Of a stretch of DNA of 64,000 bases, positions 44,951 through 58,177 are shown piece by piece. Numbering within the stretch: position 1 is the stretch's first letter; every line of letters starts with the position of its first letter. The translations under genes and the position numbers were made by a program. The DNA lies in the NCBI GenBank assembly GCA_947039515.1, contig CAMQYY010000004.1:20207-84206 (forward strand), written 5' to 3'. This DNA comes from an uncultured Ureaplasma sp. (GTDB lineage Bacteria > Bacillota_I > Bacilli_A > Mycoplasmatales > Mycoplasmoidaceae). Below the pieces are notes generated by a model. The model worked only from the letters and a program-made list of their open reading frames with translations. It searched no databases and was not told where the DNA came from.

Positions 44951-45691
44951 ATGAACCAAAAATATATTATTGGAAATTGAAAATGTAATATGAAAAGAAA
45001 TGATTTTTTTCAATGAAATAAAATATTTTCTTCATATTCTATTCCAAAAGACATTGAAACAATAATAGCCATACCTGATTTATATTTATTAGAAATTGAT
45101 AAAGTAAAAAATAAAAATTTAAAAATAGCTGCTCAAGATATTTTTGCTAAAGATTTTGGAGCTTATACTGGGAGATTATCAATTCAACATTTAATTGATA
45201 ACAATATTGAAAATGTAATTATTGGTCATAGTGAGCAAAGATTATATAATGATAATTCTAATCAAAAGATTAATGAAAAGATTCATTGATTGATTGAAAA
45301 TAATATTAATATTATTTTTTGTATTGGTGAGAATATTGATATTTATAATACTAATAAACAAGAAGAATTCTTAAAAGAACAAATTCTTTCTGGATTAAAA
45401 AATATTAATTTAAAAAATGAAAATAAAATAATTATTGCTTATGAACCAATTTGAGCGATTGGAACTAACAAAAATGCTGAAACTTCTTATATTAAAAGAA
45501 CTATAAAATTTATTAAAAGTATCTTAAAAGATTTAAATTTAGAAATATCTATTATTTATGGTGGATCAGTTAATTTAAATAATATTCATGAAATTATTAA
45601 TATTGAAGATAATTCTGGTGTTTTAATAGGTAATGCTTCATTAGATGCTAATAATTTTATTAACATGATTGAAGAAATTAAGGAAAATTAA
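44951..45691 (+). CDS. tpiA: Triosephosphate isomerase
   Basis: IIGNWKCNMKRN, GAYTGRLS, IIGHSEQRLY, IIAYEPIWAIGTNKNA, IIYGGSVN. Confidence 0.95.
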
Positions 45692-45692
45692 A

Positions 45693-47165
45693 ATGAATAA
45701 AAAAGTTATTTTAATAATTTTAGATGGTTTTGGAATTGGAAAAAAAGATAAAAATAATGCAATTTATTCTGCACAACCTAAAACATGAAATTTATTGAAA
45801 AAAGAGTTTCCTAATATTGAATTACATGCAAGTGAGGAATATGTTGGATTACCTAAAAATCAATTTGGTAATTCAGAAGTTGGGCATTTAACAATTGGTA
45901 GTGGAAAAGTAATTAAAATTGGTTTACCATTAATTAATGATTATATTAATCAAGGTAGTTTAAAAAATAATGAAAAACTATTAAGTTCAATAAATAATTG
46001 TAAAAAAAATAATTCTAATTTTCATATTTTTGGAATTTATTCAACTGGAGGTGTTCATGGTCATTTTGAACACATCAATGAATTAATTAATATTTGTAAT
46101 AAAAATAATTTAATTCCAATTGTTCATTTATTTAGTGATGGTAGAGATACTAAATCAAATGAATTTAAAGAAATATATAAAAATTTTGATGATATTTATT
46201 TAAAAAATGATAAAGCTATTCTTGGAAGTATTTCTGGTAGATATTGAAGTATGGATAGAAATTCTGATTTTGAAAAAACAAATAGATTAGTTGATTTATT
46301 ATTTCAAAATAATAATAACTTAACAGTTGATGAATACTTTAATAAAGAGAAAAATAATTCAGATGAGTTTTTTGAACCAATTAGTTTTTTAAATGAAACT
46401 AATTATTTAAAAAATAATGATACTTGTTTTTTCACAAATTATCGTAATGATAGGGTTTGACAAATTGTCAAAAGAATAAAGAATAATAATTCTAATATAA
46501 ATTTGAAAACATTATCTTTAGTAAAATTAAAATCAATTGATTTTGATGATCATATTATTGATCTTGATATTAAAAATAAAAGCATTGGAATGATTATTGA
46601 AGAAAATAATTTAAGACAAATAAGAATAGCTGAAAGTGAAAAATTTCCACATGTAACGTATTTTTTTGATTCTCTTAAAAACGTTGATTTAAAGAATTAT
46701 AAAAGCATAAAAATAGAATCAAAAAAAGTTAAAACATATGATTTATATCCAAAAATGTCAGCTAGTGAAATTACGAATGAAATAATTAAGAACATTAATG
46801 ATTTTGATTTCTTTGTTGTTAATTATGCAAATGCAGATATGGTAGGTCATTCTGGTAAACTTTTAGAAACAAAACAAGCAATCTCATTTATTGATAATGA
46901 ATTAAAAATATTATATAATAATATAGTTTTAAATAATTTAGCAACATTAATTATCACATCCGACCATGGTAATGCTGATATTATGGTAGATTTTAAAAAT
47001 AAAGAAGTTAAAACTCATACATTAAATAAAGTCCCTTTTTTAATAACTGATAAAAATATATTATTAGATGATAATGAAAATAACTCTTTAACAAATATTG
47101 CAAATACAATATTGAAGTTGCTTGGAATTAACCAAGATAAAGACAAAGATAAAGCATTATTTTAA
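45693..47165 (+). CDS. gpmI: 2,3-bisphosphoglycerate-independent phosphoglycerate mutase (490 aa)
   Basis: ILIILDGFGIG, NQFGNSEVGHLTIGSGKV, GGVHGHFEHI, FSDGRDT, NYANADMVGHSGKL, TSDHGNAD. Confidence 0.95.
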
Positions 47166-47179
47166 AATATTAGGTATAT

Positions 47180-48313
47180 ATGAAAAAAGAAACCGGAAAA
47201 AAAATTATTGATAATAAGATTAAAAAATCTGGTGATAATATTAAAAAATCAAATGATAAAATTGCAAAATCTAATAATAAGATCAAAAAATCAAATGATA
47301 AAATTATGGAATCTGATGGATTAACAACTCAATCTAGAAAAAGTAATCCATTAGTAATAAGTAATATTTCATTTTTAGTAATTTCAATGATAACTTTTTT
47401 TATTCTTTTTTTTACAACATTTGTAATAAAAAATAATTTGCCTATTCTAGGGCTTAATCCAAGTTTAGTTTCTCCTTTTTATGAAGCATTTATTAAAAAT
47501 AAAATAATTGTTTTAAATCTTACCTGATTTGCTTATGTTGCTATTGTTTTAGTATTATTAGTCGTAGTCATTGGATTTTTATCATTCTTTATGACATTAA
47601 AGAAGAAAAAGCAAATTAATAAACAAATGTTTATTAATTCTTTAATAATTTTCCCATTAACATCCTTTCTTTTAGTTTTTATTTTAATAATAGGACTAAT
47701 ACCTGTTGATACGATAGCTTGAGAAAAAAGTTTGATAACACAACCTGGTAATATTGTTATTGATGTTTTTGATAATATTTCTATTTTTTGAATATATTAT
47801 CTAAATGGTCCAGCATCACTAACAACATTAGGATTAGTATTTATGATTATTAGTGCTATATTAGGCAGTATGATTGCTATCTTAGTTGTATTACCTTTTG
47901 TATTAGGATCTATTTTTTCTTTAAATAAAAATAAAATGAATTGATCTAAAGAAAAAATATCTAGAATAAAAACAGATGATACTAAAGAATCATTTAGGGA
48001 TTTTAAAAAACGAATTAAAATTGTAAATGAAGAAAAAGAAAAGAAATCAAAAGAAGATTTAATTTCTAAAAATAAAAAAACATTTGATAATGTTGATTTA
48101 AAATATCTTGAAAATGATGAAAAGGAAACACTAAATATTGAATCAATATCAGGAAATATTACAGATTTGAATGAAGATCAAAAAACTGAGACTAAAAATA
48201 TTAGATCTAGTATGATTGATATAAAAACTAGTATGATTGATATTGAAAATGATGATGGTAGTGATACTGAAATTGATGGTTTTTTAGATGAAATTATCGG
48301 TAAAGATAAATAA
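47180..48313 (+). CDS. Hypothetical multi-pass membrane protein with N-terminal KKSNDKI-type repeats (377 aa)
   Basis: Single frame over several TGA=W; N-terminal 7-residue repeat, four hydrophobic segments, acidic tail. Confidence 0.75.
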
Positions 48314-48376
48314 ACATTTCAAAAAATACTATTAGAATATATAATTTAATAGTATTACTTTTTAAAAAGGATTATT

Positions 48377-48544
48377 ATGGCAATAAAAAGAGCAATTAGA
48401 TTGCAATGTACTGAATGTAAAGAGATAAATTATTTATCTAAAAAAAACCAAAAAGAAAACCCTGACAAATTAGAATTAAATAAATTTTGTAACAGATGTA
48501 GAAGTGTTAAAAAACACAAAGAAACAAAAGATGTTAAAAAATAA
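48377..48544 (+). CDS. rpmG: 50S ribosomal protein L33 (CxxC type)
   Basis: [55 protein letters not shown]; below the ORF-track length cutoff. Confidence 0.92.
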   Translation: MAIKRAIRLQCTECKEINYLSKKNQKENPDKLELNKFCNRCRSVKKHKETKDVKK

Positions 48545-49625
48545 TTATCAAGAAAAAATTGATTTAATAGTTGATATTATAAAAACTAAAGATGTAGATG
48601 CTTTTTTATTAGTTTCTTCTATTAATAGATTTTGATTAACATCTTTTGATTTTTCTTTAGGTTATATTCTTATTAATAAAAATGGAGAAGTTGAAATTAT
48701 TAGTGATACTAGGTATATACTAGCACTTAATAAAAAAGTTCAATTTGGTAATAAAATCTTAATTGATAATGAAAATTCTCTTAACAAGATATTGAATGAA
48801 ATTAAAGAAAAATATAATATTAAAAATATTTTAATTGAAGAAGAGTATTTAAGTATTGCTGAATACAATAATATTAACTCTATTTTTGAAACTCAACTTT
48901 TAAAGTCTAGAGCGATTAGAGAAGTTAAATTTGATTATGAGATTAAATTTTTACAAAAGGCTGCTGATATTGTTGTTGATACTATTGATTGAGTAAAAAC
49001 TTTTATCAAACCTGGAATATCAGAAAAAGAGTTGGCTCAAAAGATTAATATTAAAATATTAGAACTAGGTGCTCAAAAAAATTCTTTTTCAACAATTGTT
49101 GCTGCTGGAAAAAATGGATCAAGTCCTCATCATCAACCGACAGATTATATTATTCAAGATGGAGATATGATTACAATTGATTTAGGTTGTATGTATAGTA
49201 ATTATGCTAGTGATATGACAAGATCATTTATTATTGGTAAAAAACCTAATAATAATGAAATGGTAGAAATTTATAATTTAGTAAAATTGTCTCAATCAGA
49301 AGGTTTAAAAGCATCTTGTGAAAATGCTGATTCAGTTGAAATTGATTCTATTTGCAGAAAAATAATTAATGATTCTAAATATAAAGATCTTTTTACTCAT
49401 GGTACTGGTCATGGTGTTGGAATAGAAGTTCATGAATTACCTGTTATAAGCACTCGTAATCCTATCAAATTAAAAAATGGCAATGTAATTACAATTGAGC
49501 CAGGTATTTATAAAGATAATGTTGGCGGAGTTAGAATTGAAGACACAATTGTTATAAAAGGTAATGATCCAATTATTTTAACTGGAAATAGTCCTAAAGA
49601 ATTAGAATATATTTATAATGAATAA
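48531..49625 (+). CDS. Aminopeptidase P family (Xaa-Pro) peptidase (364 aa)
   Basis: [61 protein letters not shown]. Confidence 0.93.
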
Positions 49626-49627
49626 TA

Positions 49628-49660
49628 AAAAAAACTCTTTAAAAAGAGTTTTTTTTTATT
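49628..49660. terminator. Terminator between convergent peptidase gene and upp
   Basis: aaaaaaactctttaaaaagagttttttttt. Confidence 0.8.
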
Positions 49661-49671
49661 CATATCTTCTA

Positions 49672-50295
49672 TTACTTAGTTCCGAAAATTCTATCACCAG
49701 CATCACCAAGTCCTGGAACAATAAATCCATTATCATCTAATTTATCATCAATAGAAGCTGTATAAATATTTACATCAGGATATGTTGCAACTAATTTATC
49801 AATACCATCTTGAGATGCAACAATACAAATAAAGGTAATTGAAGCTGGTTTATATTTTTTAATAATACTAACTGCATCACAAACAGAAACACCAGTAGCT
49901 AACATAGGATCTAATAAAATAATGTGTGAATTTTCAGTATGTTCTGGCATTTTAGTAAAATATTCAATAACATTTTTTGTTTCTTTATCACGATATAAAC
50001 CAATATGACCGATAGCAGCATTAGGAATAACATCTTTAACGCCATCAACCATACCAAGTCCAGCTCTTAAAATAGGAACTAATATAACTTTTTCTTTTAA
50101 CTTATAACCAATAACATTTTTAACAATTGGTGTATTAATTTCAATTTGGATAATTGGCAAATTTTTAGTAGCCTCATATGTCATTAACTTTGTTAATTCA
50201 ATTAAGGAAAATCTAAAAGAAGTTGAAATAGTTTCTATCTTTCTCATTCTAGTTAATTTATCTTTTATTAATGGGTGGTCAATTACTTTTAGCAT
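49672..50295 (-). CDS. upp: Uracil phosphoribosyltransferase
   Basis: VPILRAGLGMVDGV, GLYRDKET, ILLDPMLATGVS, PGLGDAGDRIFGTK. Confidence 0.96.
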   Translation of the reverse strand: MLKVIDHPLIKDKLTRMRKIETISTSFRFSLIELTKLMTYEATKNLPIIQIEINTPIVKNVIGYKLKEKVILVPILRAGLGMVDGVKDVIPNAAIGHIGLYRDKETKNVIEYFTKMPEHTENSHIILLDPMLATGVSVCDAVSIIKKYKPASITFICIVASQDGIDKLVATYPDVNIYTASIDDKLDDNGFIVPGLGDAGDRIFGTK

Positions 50296-50357
50296 TTAAT
50301 GCTCCTTATTGCTTATTATTATATAATATTAAAAAGTAAAAGTTGATTGTAAAAATA

Positions 50358-51281
50358 ATGAATATATTAAAAACATATACGATAGAGACAAAAGATCGGC
50401 TTGATAAAAATCTTGTTAAGTTAACAAGTTTTTCTAGAACAAAAATTAATGAACTTATTAAAAATAAATTAATTTTAATAAATGGTGAATACGCTTTAAA
50501 AGCAGGACAAATAATTAAAGAAAAAACAGAAGTAATTATTTTAGAGAATAATGATATTTTAATTAATGAAAAAATAAAAGAAGAAGTTCTTTTTAATTAT
50601 GAACTTGATATAAAATATGAAGATGAATACTTATTAATTATTAATAAAAAATCAAATGTTTTATCTCATCCAACACTTTTTAATGAAACAAATACTTTAG
50701 CAGATGCTGTTAAGAAATATCTTAATTTGAATGAATATCCATTTCTTGTTCATAGATTAGATAAAAAAACATCTGGTCTAATTATTTTTGCTAAAGATTA
50801 TGAAACACAAGTTAAAATGCAAGAATTAATGGCATTAAAATTAATTGAAAAAAAATATTTTGCTCTTGTTAATAATTGTTTTAAAGAAAAAAAAATAATT
50901 ATTGATTTGCCAATTTCAAGATCTTTTCAAAGTAAAATAAGAATGCAAGTAGTTAAAGGTAAAAATTCAAAAGATAGCATTACTGAAGTTAATCTAATAG
51001 AAAATTATCAAAGCTCTGCTTTGATTGAATGTATTTTACATACTGGTAGAACTCATCAAATAAGAGTTCATCTTTCATATATTGGTCATTCTTTATTAGG
51101 AGATGAAATCTATGGTTCTAAAAAAAACAGAACAGATTATGGGCAATATTTAATTGCTTATTCTTTAAAATTTAATCATCCTATCACAAATGAGAAAATT
51201 AGTATTAAAATAAATTATGATAAAGAATTCGAAGATAAAATATTAGAATTAAAAAAAGGTGAATATTTTTATGAACAATAA
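50358..51281 (+). CDS. RluA/RluD-family pseudouridine synthase
   Basis: S4-like N-terminus, VHRLDKKTSGLIIFAK, GRTHQIRVHLSYIGHSLLGDEIYG. Start could also be 50343. Confidence 0.92.
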   Translation: MNILKTYTIETKDRLDKNLVKLTSFSRTKINELIKNKLILINGEYALKAGQIIKEKTEVIILENNDILINEKIKEEVLFNYELDIKYEDEYLLIINKKSNVLSHPTLFNETNTLADAVKKYLNLNEYPFLVHRLDKKTSGLIIFAKDYETQVKMQELMALKLIEKKYFALVNNCFKEKKIIIDLPISRSFQSKIRMQVVKGKNSKDSITEVNLIENYQSSALIECILHTGRTHQIRVHLSYIGHSLLGDEIYGSKKNRTDYGQYLIAYSLKFNHPITNEKISIKINYDKEFEDKILELKKGEYFYEQ

Positions 51282-51837
51282 AATTTTTATTATTGATATG
51301 TGTTTAGATAAATGTAATTTTATTATTATTATCAATAATTGTATATATAAAAAAATATCAATAAATATTAATAGAAATTTAACAGATGTTTTTATAGATG
51401 TTTTAAAAGATATTTTTGATGATGAAATTAAAAAGGAAGATATTGATAAACTTTTTATTGTTACTGGACCTGGTTCTTTTACTAATATAAAAGTTTCTAA
51501 TATTATTTTGGGATTATGAAAATATATTAATCAAAATGTTGATTATTATGCTTTAGATTCTCTTTCTTATAAATCCCTTTTAAAAGGAATATCAATTTTA
51601 AAAGAAAAGAACTCATCTTATATAACTATTTATGATTCCAATAATAAAATGATAAATGAAATACAAAATTTAAATAATGATGAAATTACTAGAATCATTA
51701 ATGAAAATTCAAACATTGATGTTACTTATATCAATAATGTTAATTTAACTGATGATGATATTATTTCAACTCTTCCTTTTTTTAAAAAAATAGATTTAGA
51801 AAAATATAAACCTAAATACTATAAAATTGCATGATAA
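51271..51837 (+). CDS. tsaB: tRNA threonylcarbamoyladenosine biosynthesis protein TsaB (short, divergent)
   Basis: IVTGPGSFTNIKVSNIILGL; next to a RimI-like gene. Confidence 0.8.
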
Positions 51838-52253
51838 AGAAAATTGAAGATAACGAAACTATTAGAAAAATGGATCAACTTATTTTTCTAGATGAATCTT
51901 ATAATACAAATGAATATAAAGAAATGCAAAAATCTAGTGTTTATCTCTATTATCTACTTATTGAAGAAGATGAAATTATTGGATTTTCAATATTAACAAA
52001 AATTAAAAATGAATATGAAATTATTAAAATTGGTATTTTAATAGAATATCAATCTAAAGGATATGGAAATCTTTTCTTAAAAAATATTTTAAAAATAGGC
52101 ATTAGTGGAGATATATTTTTATTAGAAGTTGATTCAAACAATAAAAAAGCAATAAATTTATATGAAAAACTTGGTTTTAAAAAAATTTTTACAAGAAAAG
52201 AATACTATAAAAATAATAATGATGCTATTATATATCAACTATCGATAAAATAA
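51831..52253 (+). CDS. GNAT N-acetyltransferase, RimI-like
   Basis: IGFSILTKI, IGILIEYQSKGYGNLFLKNIL, EVDSNNKKAINLYEKLGFKK. Confidence 0.85.
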   Translation: MIKKIEDNETIRKMDQLIFLDESYNTNEYKEMQKSSVYLYYLLIEEDEIIGFSILTKIKNEYEIIKIGILIEYQSKGYGNLFLKNILKIGISGDIFLLEVDSNNKKAINLYEKLGFKKIFTRKEYYKNNNDAIIYQLSIK

Positions 52254-52290
52254 TTTTTATTATATTATGATATAATAAAATGAGGTTAAA

Positions 52291-52869
52291 ATGGAAAAAA
52301 TATGTGTTATTATAGCTAATGGTAGTGATGATATTGAAACTATAGTTCCTATATCATTATGAAGAAAAGCTGGTTTTGTAGTTGATTTAATTTCTGTTGA
52401 AAATAAAAATACTTTAATTTTGGATTCAGGTATTAAAATATCTTGTAGTTATTCTATAGATAAAATTAATATATCTAAGTACAATGCTATTTACTTACCT
52501 GGTGGTAGTGGAATTGATAAATTGAAAAAAGAAAAACTATTGTTAAAACATAGTGAAAATATTTTAAAAGTTCATAATGAAATTAAAAAATTTATTATTG
52601 AAAATAAATTAATTTTTGGAATGAGTACAGCACCTATTATTTTTAATGAATTAGGTTTATTAAATGATGTGAAATTTACTGGATTACCTAGTTTAGTTGA
52701 AGAATTTAAAGGTTTAAATTTTGTTGATGAAACGGTTGTTGTTGACAAAAACTTTGTAACTGCAAAATCTTCAGCATCAATTGTTGAATTTACTTATAAA
52801 ATAGTTCTTATGATGTTGGGTCAAGAAGCTTTAGATAATCTTAAAAAACAAATTAATGATGTTAACTAA
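52291..52869 (+). CDS. DJ-1/PfpI family protein (192 aa)
   Basis: IANGSDDIETIVPISLWRKAGF, AIYLPGGSGIDKL, GMSTAPIIFNELGLL elbow. Confidence 0.88.
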
Positions 52870-52885
52870 AAAATAAATATAGAAA

Positions 52886-52925
52886 TAAAAAAAATACTAT
52901 TAAAAATTTTTAATAGTATTTTTTT
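52886..52925. terminator. Bidirectional terminator
   Basis: aaaaaaatactattaaaaatttttaatagtattttttttt. Confidence 0.85.
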
Positions 52926-53726
52926 TTATTCATTAAAATTAATTGTCTTAATATTGGTTGGAATATTATTCTCATTAATAGTTAAAATAACAGCATTAAA
53001 TTGATAATCACCTTCTTCTTCTGTTAATCTAAACCTCTCAGATTCTCCAATAAATTTTTTAATTATAGATTCTTTACTAGCGCCAATAATCCCATCTTTT
53101 GGACCCGTCATACCAGCATCAGTTATATAAGCAGTATTACTAACAATTTTTGAATCATTAGTTTGAACATGCGTGTGTGTTCCAAAAATAGCTGTAACTC
53201 TATTTTTAAAATAGTGTAACATTGCATTCTTTTCACTTGTAGTTTCACCATGAAAATCGATAATGTGAATATCTATATTTTTTTCAATTTTATCTTTTTC
53301 AATTATTTCATCAAGCAAATTAAATGGATTAAATATTTCATATTTATTGAATCAATCAATACTTTGACCTAGTAGATTAGTTATTCTAATTTTTTTATTA
53401 TTAACAATAACTATTTTAGTACCTTCTCCATTAATTATTTCATTTTTGGATTGAACATTATATGGTCTTATTATATTTTTTTCTTTATTAAAAATATCAT
53501 AAACTTCATCTTTATGTCATGTATGGTTACCCATAGTTATAAAATCAATTCCATAACTACATAAATCATTATAATCATCAAAATTTAACCCACGGCATTG
53601 AGTAGTATTTTCAGCATTAGCTATAACAAAATCTATTTTTTCATTAATTTTGATTTTATCAACATTTTCTTTAACAGCTCTAATTCCTGCTTTTCCAAAA
53701 ATATCTCCTATAAAAAGTATATTCAT
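52926..53726 (-). CDS. ymdB: YmdB-type metallophosphoesterase
   Basis: MNILFIGDIFGKAGIRAV, ANAENTTQCRGL, ITMGNHTWHK, IDFHGETTSEKNAMLHYF, GTHTHVQT, TDAGMTGP. Confidence 0.92.
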
Positions 53727-53727
53727 T

Positions 53728-55914
53728 TTAATTTAACTTTCTAATAATTGCTTTATGATTAAATTTTATAGATTTTTTATAATATGGGGGTTTAAAAGAT
53801 ATTTCAAGTAAAGAACCATTAATATCAATGATAATGCCATTTCCAAATAATGTATGAACAATTTCATCACCAATTTGATAATTATTTTCTTGTTTTGTTT
53901 CTAGTTCTGAACCAAATTCTTTTTTATCTTTACTATTAAATCAATTTGAATCAAAATTAGAAAATTTTATAAATTCTCTTTGTTCAGTAATTAAATTATT
54001 TAATCCTATTTCTTTAATAAATCTTGAAGGTGTTTCACTACCTCCATAGAAATTACTATTAATACTTTTATATGGGTCACTAAAAGTTGAAATTCTAGAA
54101 GAGATAAATAATTTTTCTTTTGCTCTTGTTAGGGCAACATAAGCAACTCTTCTTTCTTCTTCTAATAATGAGCCGAAATTAGCTCTATGAGATGGAAAAA
54201 TATTTTCTACCATTCCTATTAAGAAAACATTCTTAAATTCTAATCCTTTTGCATTATGAACAGTCATTAATGATATGTGATCAATTTCTTTGTTTTCATC
54301 TGTATTAGAATATAAAGATAATTCTTCTAAAAATTCTTCAATTGTTGCATTATTATTTTTTATAAAATTAGATAAAGCGAATTTTAATTCATTAATATTT
54401 TCAATTCTATCAAATTCATTATTATCCTTTAACATCTCTATATAATTTGTTTTTTCTAAAATTAAATTAATAATTTTTGAAATATCTTGTTTTTCATTTT
54501 TTAATTCATCAATCATTTTTACAAATATTTTAATTGAATTTATTGCCATTGATGGGATTTCAATATCATCTATCTTTTTTAATGTTTGAGAAAAAGTTAA
54601 ATTATTAAGATAAGCATAATCAGAAATTTTATTAACAGATACTGGAGAAATTTTTCTTTTAGGTGTGTTAATAATTCTAATGTAACTTAATTCATCATCA
54701 GTATATATAACTCTTAAAAAAGCAATAATATCTTTTACTTCTTTTCGTTGATAAAATTTTACACCACCAAAAATAACATATTTAATATTGTTCAACATTA
54801 ATGATTGTTCTATATTTCTAGAAAGGAAATTTGCTCTATACAATATTGCTATATCTTTATTTTTTACACCTTCTCTTGTAAGTTTCAATATTTTATTTGT
54901 AACTCATTTTGATTCATCATCAGCATTTGATGCTATATAATAAATTGGCTTTGAAAGATCTGTATTATTAGCTATTAATTCTTTTTTAAATCTATTTTTA
55001 TTAATTTTTACTAAATTATTTGCAGCATTTAAAATACCTTGAGTTGAACGATAATTTTGTGTCAATACTATCTTTTCTGAATTTGGAAAATCTTTTTCAA
55101 AGCTTAGAATAACTCTTTCATCAGCACCTCTTCAGCCATAAATCATTTGATCAGGGTCTCCAACTACAAATATTCTTTTATTTTTTTTAACAAAAGTTTT
55201 TACAATTTCATATTGAACACTATTAGTATCTTGATATTCATCAATAAGAATATAATCAAAAAAATGAGATCATTTGTCTTTCATTTCATCTAATTCAAAT
55301 AACTTAGCTGTATAGTTTAATAAATCATTAAAATCTAGATAATTATTATTTAGATTTCTTTTTTCATATTCTTCAAAAATTCTAAGAGAATTTAATCCAT
55401 TTTTAACAGAATCTAATCCATAAAATTCAATTCCATCTTTTGATTTAATATATTCAGGAGACATTCTTTTTTGTTTAACATCATTTACTACTCTTAAAAC
55501 TGTTTTTGGTGTTAATTCTTTTGTATCTATTTTATAAAATCTAAATATTTCTTTAATAATTGAAATTTGTTCTTGATCATCAATTATTGTAAAACTTCTT
55601 TTTCTATCTAAGTATTCAAAATCTTCTCTTAATATTCTTAAACACATTGAGTGGAATGTTCCTATTCAAGTAACATTTTCAATATTTAATGTTCTAATCC
55701 TTTCTTTAATTTCATTTGCAGCTTTATTTGTAAATGTAATTGCCAAAATTTTATTAGGTCTGATATTTGTGTTATTTAATAAATATTCAATTCTAGAGAT
55801 TAAAACTTTTGTTTTTCCAGCTCCAGCTCCAGCCACAACTAATATAGGTTTGTTATAATCTGATGTAACAGCTTCTAATTGTTTTTCATTTAAGTTTTCA
55901 AAATTATTATTCAT
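53728..55914 (-). CDS. UvrD/PcrA superfamily I DNA helicase (728 aa)
   Basis: VVAGAGAGKTKVLISRI, ITFTNKAANEIKERI, DYILIDEYQDTN, VGDPDQMIYGWRGA, LMTVHNAKGLEFKNVFLIG, VALTRAKEKLFIS. Confidence 0.94.
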
Positions 55915-56647
55915 TCTTTTCTCCTGTTATTTTATCTATTTCAGCTTCATCTAAAATTCCTGGAATATTATCATTAAAACCTTTATTTTCTTCATCAGAA
56001 CTAATTTCAACATCTAATGTGGAAATACAATATATACCAGCAAAATTATCATTAATTGTTACTTTACCCGATTTTATAAAAGATGATAATAAAACAATAA
56101 AACTTGGTAGGAAAGAAAAAATGAAAATGATTATAAAAATATTTGAAATTATTACATATCCTAGATTTTTTGAGAATATTGGTGGTATAGATGAATTAAA
56201 AGGAATTAAAAAATAGCATAATACCAAGGAATTAGGTACTAAAAAACTAAATATAGAAAAAAGAAATAATGTTAATATTGGCACTACTCAAATAAATATT
56301 TCACCTTTAAATAAATTGATAATTCTATTTTGATCTGAGTAAATATAATATTTAATCTTTAGAATTTTTCTAAAGAGAGTATATCCCTTTCAAAAATAAG
56401 GAATAATTATAAAATAACTAAAATTAATTAAGAAGCAAATAATAGATAAAAAGAGAATTTTTGTTGAAAAAATATAAGTTCCATCCCAATTTTCTGAATT
56501 TATTGCAGTATTTATTGCTTTTGAATCTAAATCTAGAAAAAATAGAAAAAATAATAGTAGTACAAAACAAAAAATTAGTACTAAATCAAAAAATCGTGCA
56601 ATAAATCTTCTCGAAAAATATGCTATATTTTTTTTATTTTCTCCCAT
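55907..56647 (-). CDS. RDD-family-like membrane protein (246 aa)
   Basis: FSRRFIARFFDLVLIF N-terminus, WKGYTLFRKILKIK; several TM segments. Confidence 0.7.
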
Positions 56648-56659
56648 TAAAAAATCCTT

Positions 56660-56691
56660 TAAATGAAAAATACCCTTTTAAAGGGGTATTA
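56660..56691 (-). terminator. Terminator after rnpB
   Basis: aaaaatacccttttaaaggggtatt. Confidence 0.75.
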
Positions 56692-57047
56692 GTTTGCAAA
56701 CTATAAGCCATGTTTTGTACTATAAATAGTGTTAATAATTTATCTATATGTCTATAAAAATAGACATATTCCAAAACAATTCTTTATTATTGTTTTAAGA
56801 TTCCCTTACCAAATTTTAGGTTTCTCGCTTGTGGGGTTTACCCGTTTCACCTTATAAATCACTTCATAAATTCGTCGCTGTTGCACTTTATAATTTCTAA
56901 ATCTTTAAAGAATAAAGATTTAGAAATCGCCGTTATTATTACTAATACTGTATTTTATTTTTTCAATACACACAAACACTATCTCCATCACAGGAAATGC
57001 GAGCATGGACTTTCCTCTACTTTTCAGCAGTAATTAACCGTTTGCAA
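56692..57047 (-). ncRNA. rnpB: RNase P RNA
   Basis: Minus strand GAGGAAAGTCCATGCTCGCAT near 5' end; P1 TTGCAAAC/GTTTGCAA closes the RNA; 3' ATAGTACAAAACATGGCTTATAG. Confidence 0.92.
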
Positions 57048-57077
57048 TTTAAATTATAAAATATTTTTACTCAAATA

Positions 57078-57794
57078 TTAGAATAAAATTTCATCAAATT
57101 CTTTTTGCATAGTTTTTTGTAAATTTTTAGATAAAATATCTCTTTTGATATTCATATATTTGGCATGTTTAATAGGTTCTAAAATTTCTAATTTGGCAGT
57201 ACTTTTATCTTTATATTTAATAACTATTGGTTGAATTGGAACAAAACTTCTATAAGCTACCTCAAAAGATCCTGATTTAAATTCTAAAAATTCATTATTT
57301 TTATTTCTTTGTCCTTCTGGAAAAATTAAAATAGATCTACCTTCTTTTAATAATTCTTTTTGTTTGTCAATACTAGCAAACATTTGTCTTAAATTATTTC
57401 TATCTAAAAAAATAACATCAATCAATTTTAATAAATTACCAAGTAATCCTTTTTCTAATTCTTTTTTAGCTATTATTGTGTATTTTGAACCTACATTATA
57501 TTTTATTCAATGAATGATAACAAGTGGGTCTAATGCTGATTTATGGTTTGCAATAAAAAGAGTGGGTCTATTAGCTACCTTTGTTTTTGATTCAAATTCA
57601 TAACTTAAATCATTTACATAATAATAAAGCTTTGAAGCTCTTTCAAAAATAGCATATCTTTCATCAAGAGTATATCCTTTTGGATTTTTTTGATATTTTT
57701 TAGAAACGCTTGCTCCATAGACAATCAAAAGAAATAATATTGGTCATACAAATATTATTGATATTTTTTTCAAAATTTTTAATAAAATCTTCAT
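57078..57794 (-). CDS. plsC: 1-acyl-sn-glycerol-3-phosphate acyltransferase
   Basis: FIANHKSALDPLVI (NHxxxxD), FPEGQRNKNNEF, RSFVPIQPIVIKYK. Confidence 0.88.
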
Positions 57795-57835
57795 GTATAA
57801 CTCCTATATTTTTTTATTATACATTTATTATAAAA

Positions 57836-58177
57836 TTAAATAAAAATATTCCCTTTATTAGAATAAATTTGAACACTATTTATTAGATTTTCATAATATC
57901 AATCAATTTGATCTGTTTCTAAAATTATGAAATTTGAATAATAACCTATAAAATTTGAACTTTTTTCAAATCAATTATTTTCTAATCTAAATTTAATATT
58001 TTCTTTATTATCAATCTTTAAATAATCATCTTTTTCAATAATAAGATAGTTAGATGAATCAACTTTCATTATTTTTCCACTTACATAATTATCAAATTTT
58101 AAAAACAATAATAGTGGCATAAAAATTGAAAAAAATATAATAAACCAAATAAAAATATTCTTAATTATTCTATTCAT
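57836..58177 (-). CDS. Small membrane-anchored protein coupled to the C39 ABC exporter (113 aa)
   Basis: N-terminal TM helix; start overlaps the stop of 58170..60146. Confidence 0.7.
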
